Below are positions 44,001-55,679 of a DNA stretch of 64,000 nucleotides, one piece after another. The notes under the pieces were generated by a model. The model did no database searches and had not been told where the DNA came from. It saw nothing but the letters and a program-made list of their open reading frames with translations. The DNA is from Nemophila menziesii (Eukaryota > Streptophyta > Magnoliopsida > Boraginales > Hydrophyllaceae), in assembly GCA_029959085.1 (NCBI GenBank), contig JARWIR010000008.1:16354001-16418000 (forward strand). Direction: 5' to 3'. Position 1 is the first letter of the stretch, and the number at the start of each line of letters is the position of its first letter. Both the position numbers and the translations under genes were made by a program.

Positions 44001-45209
44001 ACAGATGATTGTAGAATTGTTGGAAATTAGATTTCACCTCTGTGATTTCTTATGTCCATTGGCCTTGTTCATTTTTTATTCTTGTGATTCCGTTGAAAGT
44101 TCATCGTTGCATCATTGCCCTATGAAAAAACATGGTGTTTTTGTCTCCACACGTGAGCCATTGTTGTCTTGCTCTGTCCGCCCAATATTTCTCTTCACAT
44201 GAATATTCGAAAGAGAGCTCTTTCCATAAGCTCTCTTCTTCTTGGTGGTTTTTAACTGTTGGTGCCATGTTTGTAATTTGTGTCAATCTTTTTTGAATAC
44301 GCTTTATCTGTTCCTGGTGGTTTTTGAAAGTGTTTTTGCTCCATCATTCTAGGGCTTGTATGGTATTCCCTTTCTTCTCCAAGTAGTTTATCAACAGTAG
44401 TTGGTTATCGATTTCTTCCCAGCTATGTCAGACAATGTCCCTGCATTCATTATTTTCGAGCCAATGAATTTAAATTTAAAGAATTTATTAACAATTGGCG
44501 ATTTCGAGTCGTACTGTAGTGTAAGGGGTGAATGAACGGATCCGATAGCAGGAGGTATGTAGACTTGTGCTTTATTGTATGTCATGGTCCATTCATAAGA
44601 TCTAAGGACTCTGTCAATCTTACTTTTTATAGTTTTGTTTCCTGTTTGTCTATTTGTCCATGTGAAATTGCAACCGTTTGAATTGATTTCTGCAAGCCCG
44701 TTGTTGTTGATAAAAATTTTGAAGTCGATAATATGTTGTGTGTTTAGGGGTGTGGAACTACATTCGTCTTCCATGTTGAGTATGTTATTAAAATCTCTCA
44801 TAATTAACCAAGGTTTGTTGTTGTTATCATTCCACTTAGTGATTTGATTCCATATTTCCAGTCTATCTTCATAATTGTTAGGAGCATGTATACAAATAAT
44901 ATAATACGGTAAAATAGGATTGTTTATAAGCAAAATAACATAATACCTATTACAAAATATGATATCTAGATGCATACTATCATGCTACAAGATCAAGAAA
45001 CCCACTAAGTGGTATGCGCTCCCTAAGGGTTAAAAAATAAACGAGTTTTTAAAACCAAACTTGTGAAGCGACTCCTTCGCATCTACCTGCCTAAGTATGG
45101 TTTCACAAAAACAAACATCTTCGGGCTTAAACCTATTAAAAAGAGATCTAATATGAGTTTCTGTCAAGGGTGCCCTAATCCCTTGACAGTTCCAAAACAT
45201 GGTGTTCAT
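41095..45209 (-). pseudogene. LINE ORF2: endonuclease, RT, zf-RVT, RNase H
   Basis: Starts at ATG 45209 (MNTMFWNCQGIRAPL). The endonuclease has WNCQG, CFCET and TWTNRQ, but GDFN is changed to RDFN and SDHSPL to SVHSPL, so nicking is probably lost. The RT has SPTKAPGPDGLN, KIDMEKEYDKVRWDF, and the catalytic FADD box intact at 43133-43144. WSWDSIMEGSDF...QIGNGQTINIWNEKW follows at 42370-42470, then the zf-RVT (PMCPWCQTKKE; ANIQKKIRIFNWKACNNAIL) at 41882-42100. The C-terminal RVT_3-type RNase H has CDASF, EGEALAVLEAV, VFSDNLALIQGI and MNSRADRPAKNA (41110-41510). Stops and frameshifts make it non-functional. Confidence 0.85.
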
Positions 45210-45214
45210 TTTCC

Positions 45215-45699
45215 GGTGGCGGCCTTAGGAAGACCGCGTTCATCTTGGATGGTCACGGGTGATATGCTCTTCTTCTGAGGTTCACGCACACTCTGGACCT
45301 CTTCCCCACTTTCAACATCCTCAGGCATTCCCATCTTTCCCTTCCACCCTTCGCTAACCTCCTCATCTTCTTCTTCCTTAGGCTCAAACTGCGAGTCTTC
45401 CTCATTCGCTCTAGCCTTGTCCTTAGTGTTCTCCGACTCAGATATATTGACAAAGCTTTCTTCGCTAGGGGTATCTTCATCACTATCATCTTTTCTTAAT
45501 AATACAACATGCGTCCCTTTCCCTTATATATCGAGTCGCATCCTTTTCAGGTTTTGTTCTCCTTGTTTTCTATTGCTCCTAGTTCTTCCCGCAATACCAA
45601 CTTTCCTGCTATTAACACCATCATGATTTCCCAATCTTCTGCCCATAAAATTCTCGGCGTCTTTTCTTCACAATTTCCTTTTGTTTTTTATTTGAGTAG
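45215..45699 (-). pseudogene. Acidic C-terminal part of LINE ORF1 / inter-ORF region
   Basis: One minus-strand frame is Glu/Asp/Ser-rich (EDSDEDTPSEESFVNISE, then KEEEDEEVSEGWKGKMG) and runs toward the ORF2 start. It is probably the C-terminus of ORF1 after a frameshift. An Arg-rich frame over the same bases is a shadow. Confidence 0.45.
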
Positions 45700-46991
45700 T
45701 TTCTTCATGTTGTTGGGTTGTTGTAGTAATTATCAGTTCGAAGCTTAATTCCTCTTGAGTCTTCACTTATCTGCACAGGCTCCTTCCTGCTTCTATGAGT
45801 TTCCTTTGCTCGATTATCATTCTGAGTTGGAGTTTCGATGGTATTTTGTCCTATATCCTGTTGTGCCACATTCAGGTTCAATAATTGTCTTCCCTTTCTA
45901 GTCTCTTGTTTTTGTTGTCCATCATAACCTCTCAGTGCTTCTTGAACTACCTCATGAAACAAGCCTGTCCCTCGAAACTCTGTCTGCTGTCTCGTGGTAT
46001 GACCTTCATCAAACCTTTGGTCCCTGTGTTCTTGTTGCCTTTGCTGTCGAGCTTCTCTAGCTCGTGATGACCCACCCATATCCATATCTTGATCATAATG
46101 TTTCGAAGGTCCTTCTTGTTCTCTTCCCTGACCTTCTCTGGAATGTCCATCCCCATTTTTATCCTAGTAAAACTGCCTACCTGATTTCTCGAACCTATTC
46201 CCAACTTTCTTCCTTATTCCATATATGGGCTTAGTAGGAGGGTACTTTGCAATATTCGCAACAGACCATGTTGACTGTCGTCTTTCATCCGGGTCCTCTA
46301 TCTCTTGTATGATGACCACGTTACAAGACCCTTATCTGTGACCAATACACCCACATTGAAAACACAGTGCACCCACGTTTTCATATCTAAAAGTAATCCA
46401 TCCTGCCCCTTCCTCTTAAGCGAGGTACCACCCCGGTGGAAGAGGTTGTTTAATGTTGAAACGAACTCGAAAACGCAGAATTTTAACATCAGTAGTTACA
46501 ATATCAGGAAAATCAATGCCCTCTATTTCCAGAAAACAAGGTGAAATAGCGAGTAGGGTTTCCTCCGTATTTTGTATGAAAGCTAGACCACTAGCTTGTA
46601 CCCATATTGATGAATAATCTCTGTTGACTGTTAATGGATCCACATACTATTGACAAGGAGTAAAAGCAAAATGCATACCGATGAAAATACCTGGACGGAG
46701 ATTCCATAGTCTTTCTAATTCACCTCTTTGAAAAGCTTCCACTTTAAACACATTTTCTTCTACCTCGGGAAGACAAAAATCTCCTCGAACACCCCACTTA
46801 TCCCTAATATGTCTATGAAAACCATGAAGGAACACAGTAGTGCCCCCAATAGATGTTATAAGAAGATAGGGTTCTTCTCTGACTTATTCAATCCTCTTAA
46901 CTTTGATACCGAGTTGGATAACTCCAAGAGATTTACCATTTGTTTCATTTAATGGGACAATTGGTAACGCATGACGGTCTCTAGTGGCCAT
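45700..46991 (-). pseudogene. LINE ORF1 (DUF4283 plus zinc knuckle)
   Basis: Starts at ATG 46991 (MATRDRHALPIVPLNE). The DUF4283 region reads FHRHIRDKWGVRGDFCLPEV followed by LERLWNLRPGIFIGMHFAFTPC, and then PLTVNRDYSSIWVQASGL. A CCHC knuckle, FRYENVGALCFQCGCIGH, lies at about 46345-46400 with one stop just after it. The C-terminal part (45705-46085) is Arg/Gln-rich and hydrophilic. The product would bind LINE RNA. About four stops or frameshifts are present; apart from these it is well preserved. Confidence 0.8.
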
Positions 46992-47687
46992 GTTAACCAG
47001 TAAAAGATGCAGAAAGAAATTATGTTCTAGGTTTAAGAAGTGATTTTTGAAAAACTCAAAGAGAAGATGATACGAGATAGTAGTAAAAAGAGAGTGATTC
47101 TGAAAATCTATCTGTGAATAAAGTGAGAGAGTAAAAGAGATGGTGAGCTTACTTTGGAACTCCAAGAGACCCTTGAGCTCTTTTATAGGCTGTAAAAGGT
47201 GTTGGATACCGCTCGAAAATTTCATGGGAATGATTGCTACGCCCACTATCTCTTCCACCGCTTCGTACAAGAAAAGAGGATATCCCTCTTTTTTGCTGTG
47301 AAGTCCAATGTGTCGCATAAAAATTCTTTTTTGTATTTTATTATTATTGCATGTCTTCCATGTGTCATAAATATCTAGCGTAGTTGTATTAAACCACTCG
47401 AGCCTCATTAAATCTCGACTAATTCTGTCACTAGACACCCCCTTATTTGTACTTATCAAACTGAACCGCCTTATTCCAAACCTTACTATAAATCTGTTGA
47501 GTTTAACACTTGTTTCCTTTATGTTGTAGTTCGAATTAACCTTAGAGTCCTTCTTTGTGCTTATAATTGGATTGTTAGTTAGAACCTGACCTTTATTGTC
47601 TTCTTCTTGTGTCTCTTTTTGCTTGCTAATATCACTTATTTTTTAAACAATCTTGATAATTTGTATCTTCCTTGAAAGATAGTAGAT
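46992..47687 (-). other. Probable LINE 5' UTR
   Basis: Lies upstream of ORF1 on the minus strand. One frame is open across part of it but begins at a non-ATG codon and its residues match nothing I recognise. Confidence 0.35.
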
Positions 47688-47903
47688 CTATGTTGACCGG
47701 CTGTGTTTCAGTAGTTGAGCCCTATGCTTTTTGTTGTTGGAAGTTTCATGTCGTATCTTCTGTTGTTGACGAAAAAACCGAAATTGTTTGATTTCAATCA
47801 AATAGAAACTAGGCCTTTGTATACCTAAACAACTCCATAAATTGCCGTTAAGATACTTGTACGAATTGAGACTAATTTGTTTGCCATCCGAAGAAGAATT
47901 CAT
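47688..47903 (-). CDS. Small hypothetical ORF upstream of the LINE
   Basis: ATG-started, 71 residues (MNSSSDGKQISLNSYKYLNG...), preceded by AGGGTTCTTAGGGTTTGACG, which looks like a plant 5' leader. It might be a short upstream ORF of the LINE or a remnant host exon. No family recognised. Confidence 0.2.
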   Translation of the reverse strand: MNSSSDGKQISLNSYKYLNGNLWSCLGIQRPSFYLIEIKQFRFFRQQQKIRHETSNNKKHRAQLLKHSRST

Positions 47904-48589
47904 GTCGTCAAACCCTAAGAACCCTAAATGAAAAGAAAAAGATACTAGATCTTGGAAAAGTAGTAAAAACCCTCTGAAAAAAAGGATTCGGTGATTGTTG
48001 ATGTTGAGAAATTAATTCCTGGATCAATTGATTGATTTGTATAACCTCTGATGATCGCCTCTTTTAAAAGCGTTTTTTTTTAAAATTTGAAATGAGCTTT
48101 TATTTGTTAAATAGAAAATCATGGGCCATAACTCCTCATTGCCTCATATAAGAATATATAAAATATTGACCCAGTCTAACGTCACTTGGTCAATCAAAGT
48201 ACTAAAACTAATAATGTTAATAACCTTTTCTCTCTACAACGAATTTCCTAGGTGGGTTGAGATGACCTAATTTTTCTAATGTCGGCTATTAATGTCAAGA
48301 TACCCACAAAGACTTTCGGGTTGGGTCATGAAGCTTCTTATAATGTGAAAGCCACCATTTCTTTGTTGAGCAAGTCCCTTTTAATTAATAAATATTACAA
48401 AAAATGACAACTTTGAAGTCAATTAAATCCACATACAGTCGACCAAAAAAAAAAGAAAAAACCCCCCACATACAACATTAACACAATACCGCACAAAAGT
48501 TTTGGCGTATACGTGGGATCTATCGCCGCATTCTGATACATACAAGCTACCGTGCTGCCTTGGGTCTCTTCTTTTTGTTTTCCATAACT
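47904..48589. other. Non-coding stretch
   Basis: AT-rich. No gene or element end recognised. Confidence 0.4.
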
Positions 48590-49109
48590 TCCCTTGATAT
48601 TAGAATAAAGTGAATGATTATGGTTAAAAATTGAAATTGATTAACAACTGAATTGTATCATCGTGATTAAAACTATTAAATTATGGTTTTGAAAAGTGTA
48701 ATCGATGGTTAAAACCGTTAGGTTATAATTTTAGATAAAAATAAAACCAAATAATCGAAAATCGGTTATTATAATATATATGTTCAAATTTTATAATTAT
48801 CAAGGCTAAATTAGATATACTGAAATCCTAAAACCAAAATCTAAATACTAGATTTTATAAACTAAATAATAAATATGCAATTTAATAAAAAAAACTAACA
48901 CAATATTTTATATACCTTGGAGATTTTTCTTATATGTGTGGTTTTATTTGATGAAAAATGATATATTTATTAAGTTTTCATTTGGTTAGGTTAAAAACTG
49001 CAAGACCGTTAAAAAACCGAAACCAAATAATGCGGTTGCAGTTTTGAAAAGTGTAACCATTAGGTTATGGTTGTTGATATTTTTGCAGAACATCGAACCA
49101 TTACCATCC
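48590..49109. mobile_element. hAT-like MITE remnant
   Basis: Low-complexity, AT-rich block with repeated GGTTATGGTT/AACCATTA/AAAACCG motifs, ending CGAACCATTACCATCCCTAG. This is typical of non-autonomous hAT-like repeats with TAGGGATGGTAATGG termini in plants. The left end is unclear and no 8-bp duplication could be fixed. Confidence 0.45.
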
Positions 49110-49179
49110 CTAGTTATTACAAATTTAGCCTATACCCGAAGGTATTGACTCTTCTTTAATTAAACTTGCTAACCTACGA

Positions 49180-49249
49180 GCTAATAAAGAGGCAATTGGA
49201 TAAGCTAGCTGCAAATAAGGCAACTTCAAATTTTATAATTATCAAGGCT
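49180..49249 (+). repeat. Filler DNA made of three local copies
   Basis: 49180-49201 repeats 49295-49316 (22 bp), 49198-49211 repeats 49681-49694 (14 bp), and 49225-49249 repeats 48783-48807 (25 bp). It lies at the joint between the MITE remnant and element E. Confidence 0.75.
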
Positions 49250-49261
49250 TCTTAAACAAGT

Positions 49262-51085
49262 CCTCAAGAAGATAAATTGTTGCGTGTACTACAGGCTAAT
49301 AAAGAGGCAATTGGATGGACTATTGCTGATATCAAAGGTAGTAGTCCTACCATTTTCCAACACAAAATTATTTTGGAAGATGAAAGTGCACGCTTAGTTG
49401 AAGGACAAAGGAGGCTAATGCCAGTAATGAAGGAGGTGGTAAAGAAGGAAGTAATCAAATTACTAGATGCGGGAATCCTCTTTCCCATATCTAGTAGCGA
49501 GTGGGTGAGTCTGGTTCCATGCGTACCAAACAAGGGTGGTATCACTACTATCCTGAATGACCAGAATGAAGCCATACTCTCGAGAACCATTATTGGTTGG
49601 AGAGTGTGTATGGACTATCGTAAGTTGAACAAGGCCACCAGAAAAGATCATTTTTTCCTTCCGTTCATAGATCAGATGTTGGATAAGCTAGCTGGAAGAG
49701 AGTACTATTGTTTTCTAGATGGGTACTCAGGATACAATCAGATATATAGAGACCCTACAAATCAACACAAAACTACTTTTACATGTCCTTTTGGTACCTT
49801 ACCTTTTAGAAGGATGCCATTTGGATTATGTAAAGCACCTGTAACTTTCCAGAGATGCATGATGGCAATTTTCTGGGACATGATAGATCAATTCCTTGAG
49901 GTATTTATGGATAAATTTTCTATTTTTGGTGATAACTTTTATGATTTTTTGCAGAATCTAGAAAATGTATTAATTAGATGCAAGGAAACTGACTTGGTTT
50001 TGAATTTGGAGAAATGTCACTTCATGGTTCGTGAGGGAATAGTCTTGGGGCATAAAGTTTCAAGTGCATGATTAGAGGTTAATCGTGCAAATATTGAGGT
50101 AATAAAGACTCTTCCACCTCCTGGTTCGTTAAAGGGGTGAGAAGTTTCTTGGGTCATGATGAGTTTTACCGCCGTTTTATCAAAGATTTCTCTAAAATTT
50201 CCAAGGCGTTGTGTAACTTACTCGAGAAGGACACCAAATTCCTTTTCGATGAAGCTTGCATGGAGGCATTCATGGAGATCAAAGAGAAGCTCATATCTAC
50301 CCGATTTTACTTCCTCCTGATTGGAATATTTTGTTTGAAGTTATGTGTGATGCTACTTATCTTGCTATGGGTGCTGTTTTGGGTCAGAGAAAAGAGAAGG
50401 TATTTAATTCCATTTACTATGCTAGTAAGACCTTCACAAGTGCTCAGATTAATTATACCGTGATAGAAACGGAATTACTAGTTGTTGTGTATGCATTTGA
50501 CAAGTTTCATTCCAATATTCTTGGGGCAAATATTGTTGTGTATACAGATCATTACGCGATCAAATACCTTATGGAGAAGAAATATAAGAAGCCGCTTTTG
50601 ATTAGACGGGTATTGTTGTTACAAGAGTTTAAGTTAGAAATTCGAGATCGAAAGGGAAGATGAGAATCAGGTAGCAGATCATTTGTCGCGTCCTTAAGGT
50701 TTTGAGGTTAATAGTGGAGCAGAGTTTGTCAAAGAGGAGTTCCCTGATGAGAGTTTATTTCCGATACACACAACTGGTACTCCTTGGTATACAGATATAG
50801 CGAATCTTATTGTGAGTAGTTCCTTTACTAAAGGAGCTAACTCACACAAGAAGAAGAGATTAGTTCACTAAGCTAAGCAATTATATTGGGAGGATCCTTT
50901 CCTCTACAAAACATGTAGTGATCACATGGTGAGAAGATGCATACCTGAAGGTGAAGTCCGTGCGGTAGTTGCAAGTTGTCATGATTTACCCTATGGAAGA
51001 CATTTCAAAGGTGATCGTACAACTACAAAGGTACTTCAATCTGATTTTTATGTGCCTACTTTACGTCAAGATTGTAATGCATATG
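49262..51085 (+). pseudogene. Element E: Athila-type pol (RT, RNase H, integrase zinc finger)
   Basis: The only Ty3/gypsy polymerase in the window. RT: GWRVCMDYRKLNKATRKDHF, CFLDGYSGYNQI, RRMPFGLCKAPVTFQRCMM, with the catalytic FMDD changed to FMDK (Lys codon 49913-49915), then CHFMVREGIVLGHKVS. After a stop and a frameshift comes FLGHDEFYRRFIKDFSKI. RNase [39 protein letters not shown]. Then QVADHLSR and the integrase zinc-binding region with YWEDPFLYKTCSDHMVRRC and ASCHD near 50880-51000. It stops at 51085, where element D begins. LTRs, gag, protease and the integrase core are not present; the left end abuts filler DNA. The sequence is strongly Athila-like. Confidence 0.85.
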
Positions 51086-52561
51086 TGATGTCTCCCTATT
51101 TGTGATGATTTAATCTAGGTTGGAGACATCATTTTAGGAATATTTAGGAAGTAATTAGTCGATTTTTATTAGTATATTAGTATTTTCTTATTTCTTGTCT
51201 TGATTTGATGATTTATTATTTCTAGAACATATTTGGTTTAATTGTTTGTTAATTGTGAAGATTTAAAGATATATGGAAATTAATTAGATGCCAAATCAAT
51301 TCCAAGAGATACAGGAAAGAATATAAGGATGGAAATTGGAGATAAAGGAATGAAAGGATAAAATAGGAAACGAAAAGTTGTCAAGTAAATCTGAATTTCA
51401 GCAGCCACGTCCACTAAAGTGATCATAACTCAAGATTGACTGGGAATTTGGCAGCATGGTCTGAAGCAAAGGTGTAGAGATTTCCGAGACGATCAGTTTC
51501 GATATAAAGAACACATCAAAAAGGGAGCAATATTGAAGAAGTTACGGCCAAAACAAGACATCAACAGTTTCTTACCTTTCCTATATTTTAGGCTACAAAT
51601 TTGATTTGGAAAAGGAGTCAAATTGCTTGCCTTCTACACGGATTAGGGCTTACTAGACTCCTATAAATACACCCTTTAACTATTATAAATATGTCCTTGC
51701 CCGTCCTTTCTCAGTTCTAAACCTTAGTCCAATCTTTAGTCATTCAAGAGAAGCAAGTTGACAGTATGTATCTTTCTTTTAATTTAAAACTTTCTAGTAT
51801 GAACTAATTTTCCCATAGCTTGGGTTTTGCATATGTATAATCTATGAATTCTATTTTCTTCTATCTATGTTTATTTAGGAGAACTATTTTAAATTGATTC
51901 TAGCTGCTTAACCATATATTTGTTTTATATGCTTTGATGTATTGTCTGTCTTAAACTTGAATAATTTAGGGCTGTGCTAATAGTAGTTAGATGGTCACCC
52001 GGAAGGGGTGTCTAATTATTGAAAGACCACATAAACGTCTAGTCATTAGGGTTTGATTTAATCACCGATCATTATTTGCAGGCCAGTCTCATCTAAGAAC
52101 CTAGTGGCGTAGAAGCACCTTAGTTAAGTCCCCTGGTAACTGTGAGGTCGCCACCTTAGTCCACCCAGAAAGGGGTTGGGAGGAATTTAGAATCTTGACT
52201 ACTTATCTAAGAGATGTTATCACCCTTATTAACTAGTAGAAGAAATAGAAGGATAGTGCATACTCGCAAAACCTAAGCTATATTCTCTCATATTTAATTT
52301 ACTTGTCTTTAATTATTAGTCTAATCATTATCTCCTTAATCATATTTATTTTATTTTCAGTCTTTTAATTATTGATTACTACGCTATTTTGTTTACCCAT
52401 TCGTGTAACACACTAAGTCTCTGGGGACTGAATCTTAGTTACTAGTAAAACTTGCATACGATCTGTTATACTTGCTGTGAATAACGTGTTTAGTCTAGGG
52501 CGTTAGTGCATTATTTTCCATATTTATTTATCATATTTTCATCACACCTTAGGCGACACCA
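51086..52561 (+). mobile_element. Element D 5' LTR
   Basis: 1476 bp, TGATGTCTCC ... GGCGACACCA. The TATA box is at 51662-51669. A GGAGACATCA inverted copy of the LTR start lies at 51122-51131. Confidence 0.85.
51662..51669 (+). promoter_or_regulatory. LTR TATA box (element D)
   Basis: TATAAATA followed by CACCCTTTAAC; probable promoter. Confidence 0.55.
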
Positions 52562-52567
52562 AGTTTT

Positions 52568-52584
52568 TGGTGACGCTGCCGGGA
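52568..52584 (+). promoter_or_regulatory. Primer binding site, element D
   Basis: TGGTGACGCTGCCGGGA, six bases after the LTR end, a mutated version of the tRNA-Asp site seen in element A. Confidence 0.7.
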
Positions 52585-52773
52585 CTTGTGTCTCGTTAGT
52601 GTGTGAATTTTTTATTTTTAGTAGTAGTTTTTAGTTATTTTATTTTTTCAGTTTTACGCTTTTGGTTTGTCTCTGTCCCTTTTTAGGAGTTAACAGTGTA
52701 TGCTTGCAGAACCCAAATTAAGCTCAAAGCCTATAACAAACGTATAAAGGAAGACAGGGCACGAAGAAGAAAG

Positions 52774-54480
52774 ATGGCTGGACAACAAGATAGAGTAGAT
52801 CCTCCACTTGGTCCGCTAGGACATTTACAACCACTACCACCACGGGAAGATAAAAGAAATCTCAACAGACATGAAAAAGATCTCCCAGGCTTGGGAGCAC
52901 CTTTTCGAGTTCAATAATTAGTTTATCGTCCTCTGGATATCCAGAATACCAAATTCAGACCCGATCTAGGCATGCTCAGTCAATTTTTGAATTTTGGACT
53001 CTACAGTTGTACAACAATTCAAGATCGGGTAAGAGCGATTCAGAAGTTTATGCAGATATGTGATGCCTACATTACTCCAGGCATTACACGCGAGCAAATG
53101 TATTGTCACATGTTTTCGTTCTTTCTGACCGGTAAAGCTGGTGATTGGCTAGATAGACAACCACCAGGTACACTTAATACTTGGACATAACTTCAAGATG
53201 CATTCTTTAACCATTTTTATCCAAAGAGTATGAGATTAATAAATCAGATAGAGCTTGCGAAGTTTGCCAAGAGAATGGAGAATAAGTAGGAGATGCATGG
53301 CCAAGGTTTCAACAAAAGTTAGCTAGATGTCCACTTCATGGTTATACCCCATCTTTATAGTTAGCAATTTTTTATTAAGGTATTAATGCCAAGAGTATAA
53401 AATAATATTGGAAGAGGAGGTTTTGTGTCCATGGATCCTGCAAAATCCGTCGAAGGTATGGAACGTATCTTAGAAACAGAAAGGAGTTGGCCACTTTCGC
53501 GAGCTCCTATTACAAACAACCGAGGTACGCTTCGATTAGATCCAGAGATTGCTAATTTAGCTCAATTAACCGCATTAGAGAATCAAATTAAAGAAATTAA
53601 GCTTGACATGCAAAAGAATTTAGTAGCAACAAATGTAGTGCAAGAGGCACAAGGTTGTCCACAGTGTGAGGTATCGAATCATACATGGGAAGAGTGCGAA
53701 GGAAATCTAGCATCTGTTTATTTCATATCCAACCGAGGAAATTATCAATTTGGTAACATGAATCATTCGGGTATGCAGTATTCAAATCCACAGGGGGGCT
53801 CTAATCCAGGTAACTATCAACCTCGTACCCAGAATAACTCTTACCAACCAAGAGGTCAAGTCCTGTATCAGGGAAATCAGAATTATAATTGACCTGTTCC
53901 TCCACAACAACCTGCCAATGACGCTTATACCGATAATTAAGCTCAGAAGGCTTTACCATAATATCCTCAAGAAGGAGTTGTGGGAGATAAACAATTGAAT
54001 TTTTTTATGGATCTTATGACAACTAATATGCATTAACAGAACGAGAAGTTAAGAGAACAAGAAGCTTCAGTTCAGATTTTAGGTACTCAAGTAGAACAAA
54101 AGAATAAAGTTCTAACAAATATCATGGAAGCGAAGGATTTGAAAGCTATCGAAGGAGGTGATGCCAATGTTGGGTTCGAAGCTTGTAAGACTATATGCCT
54201 TGAGAGTGAAGAGAATAAGGAATTACCGCATGCTGCAGAAATTGTCGTGGAAGTTCCAGAAATTGAAAAAGAGCAAACCAAATCTAGCCCCGAAGACTCT
54301 GACTATTCTTAAGACGAGGATTCATCCGAGATATCCGACTTTATAAAACTTCTTAGAGATATGCAAGAAGAGATTAGATCGGTTATGGAGTTTCAAGTTG
54401 TTAGAGCTAAAGAGAAAGAGAAAGAAGCCTCAATAGAAAAGAAAGAAGAAGTTGCACCTACTGTGTAAGAAGAGAAAGAA
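52774..54480 (+). pseudogene. Element D gag
   Basis: ATG 52774 (MAGQQDRVDPPLGPLG). Capsid region 52950-53240 (GMLSQFLNFGLYSCTTIQDR, MQICDAYITPGITREQMY, FFLTGKAGDWLDRQPPG, HFYPKSMRL). A coiled region follows, then a zinc knuckle CPQCEVSNHTWEEC at about 53658-53699, a Gln/Asn-rich region, LKAIEGGDANVGFEACKTIC and an acidic linker. In-frame stops occur near 52917, 53188, 53290, 53890, 54310 and 54466. The frame runs directly toward the protease, so gag and protease were one ORF. Confidence 0.8.
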
Positions 54481-54489
54481 GAAGAGAAG

Positions 54490-55461
54490 GTGGAATCGCC
54501 ACCGGTTGTTCAAAAAATGTCACCAACTATTCCTGATACAAATCAAAAGGTAGACATTGAACTCAAGACATTTGTAGAGGCATATAGTCTAGAAAATATC
54601 AACGCCCAGATGCTTGAGATTGCGAAGAAACAGATTACACCGCAACAAGTATTCACGCAAGTTATTCTAGAGATAGAATCGAGTGTAGTAGCCAGAAAAG
54701 AGACTGCGCTCATACTAAGAGAGTCTCAAGAAGAGTTGAGAAAGAGTTAGCATTGAAGCTAAAAGATCCAGGAAGCTTTAATCTTCCTATTCAAATAAAT
54801 GGTATGCTCAAGATGAAAGTTATGTGTGATGTAGGTTCAGGTGTGAATCTTATGCCAAAGTCTGTGTTCGATAGACTTGGACTCCAGAAAACAAAAAAGG
54901 CTCCAGTATAGTTGCAGTTTGCTGACAATTCAGTTACCAAGACATGGGGAATAGTGGAAGACGTACACGTCCGAACAGGTAATATCACCATCCCTACTGA
55001 CTTTGTTATTCTTGAATTCGATACAGATAAGCAGGTTCCAATCATACTTGGACGACCTTTCTTAGCCACAAGTCAGAGCATCATCAACTTCCAGGTTACG
55101 ACAGTTACCCTTCATGCTAAAAACGTATCCGCGACATTCCATGTTTGGGGTAAGAAACTAAGGAAGTTAGATCCCAAAGTTCTTATCATCCACAGTCTTT
55201 CACATCACAAAGTCCCAGACGAGATCCACACAAATCTTGTGGATACTTAGACAAAGATTGAGTTTGGGGTCGGCCATGATAGCCCGCAAACCATAGAATA
55301 GGCCACGAAGTCACAAAGACTCGTGGATGGGACCATTTGTACTCACTGAGGTTGTTTCAGCTAATGTGATAGAGATCAGGCCCAAGAGGGGCATTAAACG
55401 AAGATTAGTGGACGTTTATAACCTTGCTCGTTGCTGGGGAGGCTATATTCGCAAATCTTGA
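54490..55461 (+). pseudogene. Element D protease fused to GPY/F-like tail
   Basis: Protease: LKLKDPGSFNLPIQINGML, CDVGSGVNLMPKSVFDRLGL (active-site region in the family form), FVILEFDTDKQVPIILGRPF. The tail, with frameshifts near 55250-55330, has SWMGPF, VIEIRPKRGIKRRLVDV and CWGGYIRKS, the integrase C-terminal-like end. The same direct joint as in A and D2; no polymerase in between. Confidence 0.7.
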
Positions 55462-55472
55462 TAGAGGTAACA

Positions 55473-55491
55473 CGTCTAACTTTGAAAGACG
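55473..55491 (+). other. Hairpin after the protease-cistron stop, element D
   Basis: CGTCT ... AGACG stem, 11 bases after the stop codon. A second hairpin, GTTGT ACGGGAG ACAAC, follows at 55504-55520. Both are conserved in A and D2. Confidence 0.55.
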
Positions 55492-55679
55492 TTAAATAAA
55501 TGTGTTGTACGGGAGACAACCCCCTATTTTTTTATGTTTTAATGTCTTTAAATTCATGTTTAGTTTAGTTGTTTTTAGTTAATATTGCATATTTGAGAAA
55601 GGTATTAGTGTTTTTGATGTTCAGTAACTAAGAAAATCGAGTTAGGGAGGAAAAGGAAATTTTTGAGCACATTCTGACC

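Larger units (their letters stand above)
41030..46991 (-). mobile_element. Nearly full-length two-ORF LINE (plant L1 with RNase H)
   Basis: Minus-strand LINE with ORF1 (about 45700-46991) and ORF2 (about 41095-45209) in the canonical order, running 5' to 3' from right to left. It has several stops and frameshifts but all domains are recognisable. A 5' UTR probably extends to about 47.9 kb. Its 3' end near 41030 shows only a short T run on the plus strand. Confidence 0.85.

Noticed and set aside
44867..45748. Plus-strand frames across the LINE
   Set aside because: Shadows of the minus-strand LINE ORF1 and ORF2.
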